A DNA stretch of 64,000 nt from Streptomyces sp. NBC_00536. Its GTDB lineage: Bacteria; Actinomycetota; Actinomycetes; Streptomycetales; Streptomycetaceae. The stretch spans positions 2,232,001 through 2,296,000 of the forward strand of contig NZ_CP107819.1 in NCBI RefSeq assembly GCF_036346295.1, in the 5' to 3' direction. Positions 63,368 through 64,000 of this stretch are shown here, piece after piece (the first letter of the stretch is position 1; every line of letters begins with the position of its first letter). Below the pieces are notes generated by a model, which saw nothing but the letters and a program-made list of their open reading frames with translations, did no database searches and was not told where the DNA came from. The translations under genes and the position numbers were made by a program.

Positions 63368-63392
63368 CAGATGTCGTACTGCCAGACATCTG
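63368..63392. promoter_or_regulatory. CAGATGTC-N9-GACATCTG operator-like dyad before the cholesterol oxidase gene
   Basis: Perfect 8-bp arms are centred about 45 bp upstream of the gene, with another GTCAGATAT half-like sequence at 63400-63408. The position overlaps the expected promoter. The regulator is not in the window. Confidence 0.5.
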
Positions 63393-63484
63393 AGTGACAG
63401 TCAGATATGGCCGATAGCAGCCTTGTTACGGCCGGTACGTGATCACCGCAGCCCCGACGCCGCGACCGGGAGCGGCCCACCCTG

Positions 63485-64000
63485 TCACAGCAGCGCACGC
63501 AGCCGGTCCGCCAGCAGGTCCCAGCGCCACCGCTCCTCCACCCAGGCCCGGCCCCGCTCCCCCATCGCCCGGGCCAGCTGCGGATCCCGCAGCAGCGTGA
63601 CGATCCGGTCCGCGGTGTCCGTGGCGGAGCCGCCGCGGACCACCCACCCCGTCTCCCCGTCCAGGACCGCGTCCGGCGCGCCCCCCGAGTCCCCCGCCAC
63701 CACCGGCAGGCCCGTGGCCGAAGCCTCCAGGTAGACGATCCCGAGCCCCTCCACGTCCAGCCCGCCGCGCCGGGTCCGGCACGGCATAGCGAAGACGTCC
63801 CCCGCCCCGAAGTGCGCGGGCAGCTCCCCCCACGGCAGGGCCCCGGTGAACCGCACCGCGTCCGTGACCCCCGCCGACGCGGCCAGCGCCCGCAGCGCCC
63901 CCTCGTACGGCCCGCCGCCCACGATCAGCAGCACCGTGCCCGGGACCTCGGCGTGGATCAGCGGCAGCGCCCGGATCAGGGTGTCCTGGCCCTTGCGCGG
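63485..64000 (-). CDS. GT4-family glycosyltransferase, PimB-like, N-terminal part outside the window
   Basis: The 171 visible C-terminal residues begin PRKGQDTLIRALPLI and include LLIVGGGPYEGALRAL, VRFTGALPWGELPAHFGAGDVFAMP, and the donor-binding EGLGIVYLEASATGLPVVAGDSGGAPDAV (GT-B EX7E type). This matches phosphatidyl-inositol mannosyltransferase PimB-like enzymes using GDP-mannose. Roughly the first 200 residues lie beyond base 64000. The donor and acceptor are inferred from family resemblance. Confidence 0.88.
   Translation of the reverse strand, partial: PRKGQDTLIRALPLIHAEVPGTVLLIVGGGPYEGALRALAASAGVTDAVRFTGALPWGELPAHFGAGDVFAMPCRTRRGGLDVEGLGIVYLEASATGLPVVAGDSGGAPDAVLDGETGWVVRGGSATDTADRIVTLLRDPQLARAMGERGRAWVEERWRWDLLADRLRALL

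Overview
The window is a high-GC actinobacterial chromosome segment that I read as Streptomyces. It carries the complete Streptomyces-type division and cell-wall (dcw) cluster with GTGA/ATGA start-stop overlaps and many GTG/TTG starts. Other lineage marks are Rv2175c-, SAV_6107-, DUF3040- and DUF4126-type genes, a MacRS-like two-component pair, a glkA-type ROK kinase and a tryptophan attenuator with a Trp-Trp-Trp leader. Gene content and order match, from memory, the S. coelicolor ftsZ-to-glkA region. Nothing here needs a plasmid or phage.

1-14.9 kb (minus strand): dcw operon in transcription order rsmH, ftsL-like, ftsI, murE, murF, mraY, murD, ftsW, murG, ftsQ, ftsZ, then a laccase-domain gene (pgeF) cut by the window edge. 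A good promoter lies before rsmH, and ftsZ has its own upstream regulatory region. 15-20.4 kb (plus): beta-carbonic anhydrase, then a MoxR ATPase / DUF58 / transglutaminase operon. 21-24.7 kb (minus): degenerate ABC-type ATPase, YhgE/Pip membrane protein and a TetR regulator, headed by a perfect 13+13 bp operator. 24.7-30 kb: a HEPN-domain gene behind a RecA-independent DNA-damage promoter motif, a methyltransferase, DUF3040 and DUF4126 membrane proteins, an FAD enzyme and a Tyr/Gln/Pro-rich membrane protein. 30-36 kb: metF, thiE, an Rv2175c-like regulator, a flavoprotein reductase, and a TPP riboswitch driving thiO-thiS-thiG.

36-39.1 kb is the accessory spot: an XRE-TPR regulator, a small ABM-fold protein and two divergent micro-genes sit between two inverted copies of a 149-bp palindromic (MITE-like) element, between thiG and a PASTA kinase gene. 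39-45.1 kb: PknL-like kinase, endonuclease IV-like TIM barrel, sulfite-oxidase-like molybdoenzyme, bacterioferritin, its ferredoxin (iron box) and class II DAHP synthase. 45.1-53.9 kb: Trp attenuator and fused TrpE-TrpG synthase, D-lactate-dehydrogenase-like enzyme, a phosphofructokinase with pyrophosphate-type signature residues, a MacRS-like pair, an acyltransferase, a lipase-like hydrolase and a small membrane protein. 53.9-54.6 kb is a dense field of GC-rich repeats with a roughly 133-bp tandem repeat. 54.6-64 kb: EEP-family hydrolase, glucokinase, DUF5304-like protein, ArsA-like ATPase, SRPBCC protein, metallophosphoesterase, long-chain acyl-CoA ligase, Tat-exported cholesterol-oxidase-like enzyme and a partial PimB-like glycosyltransferase.

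Most of the window is vertically inherited core. The best candidates for something undescribed are the inverted-repeat-bounded XRE/ABM/micro-gene cassette, the degenerate ATPase-YhgE-TetR module, and the intergenic repeat families.
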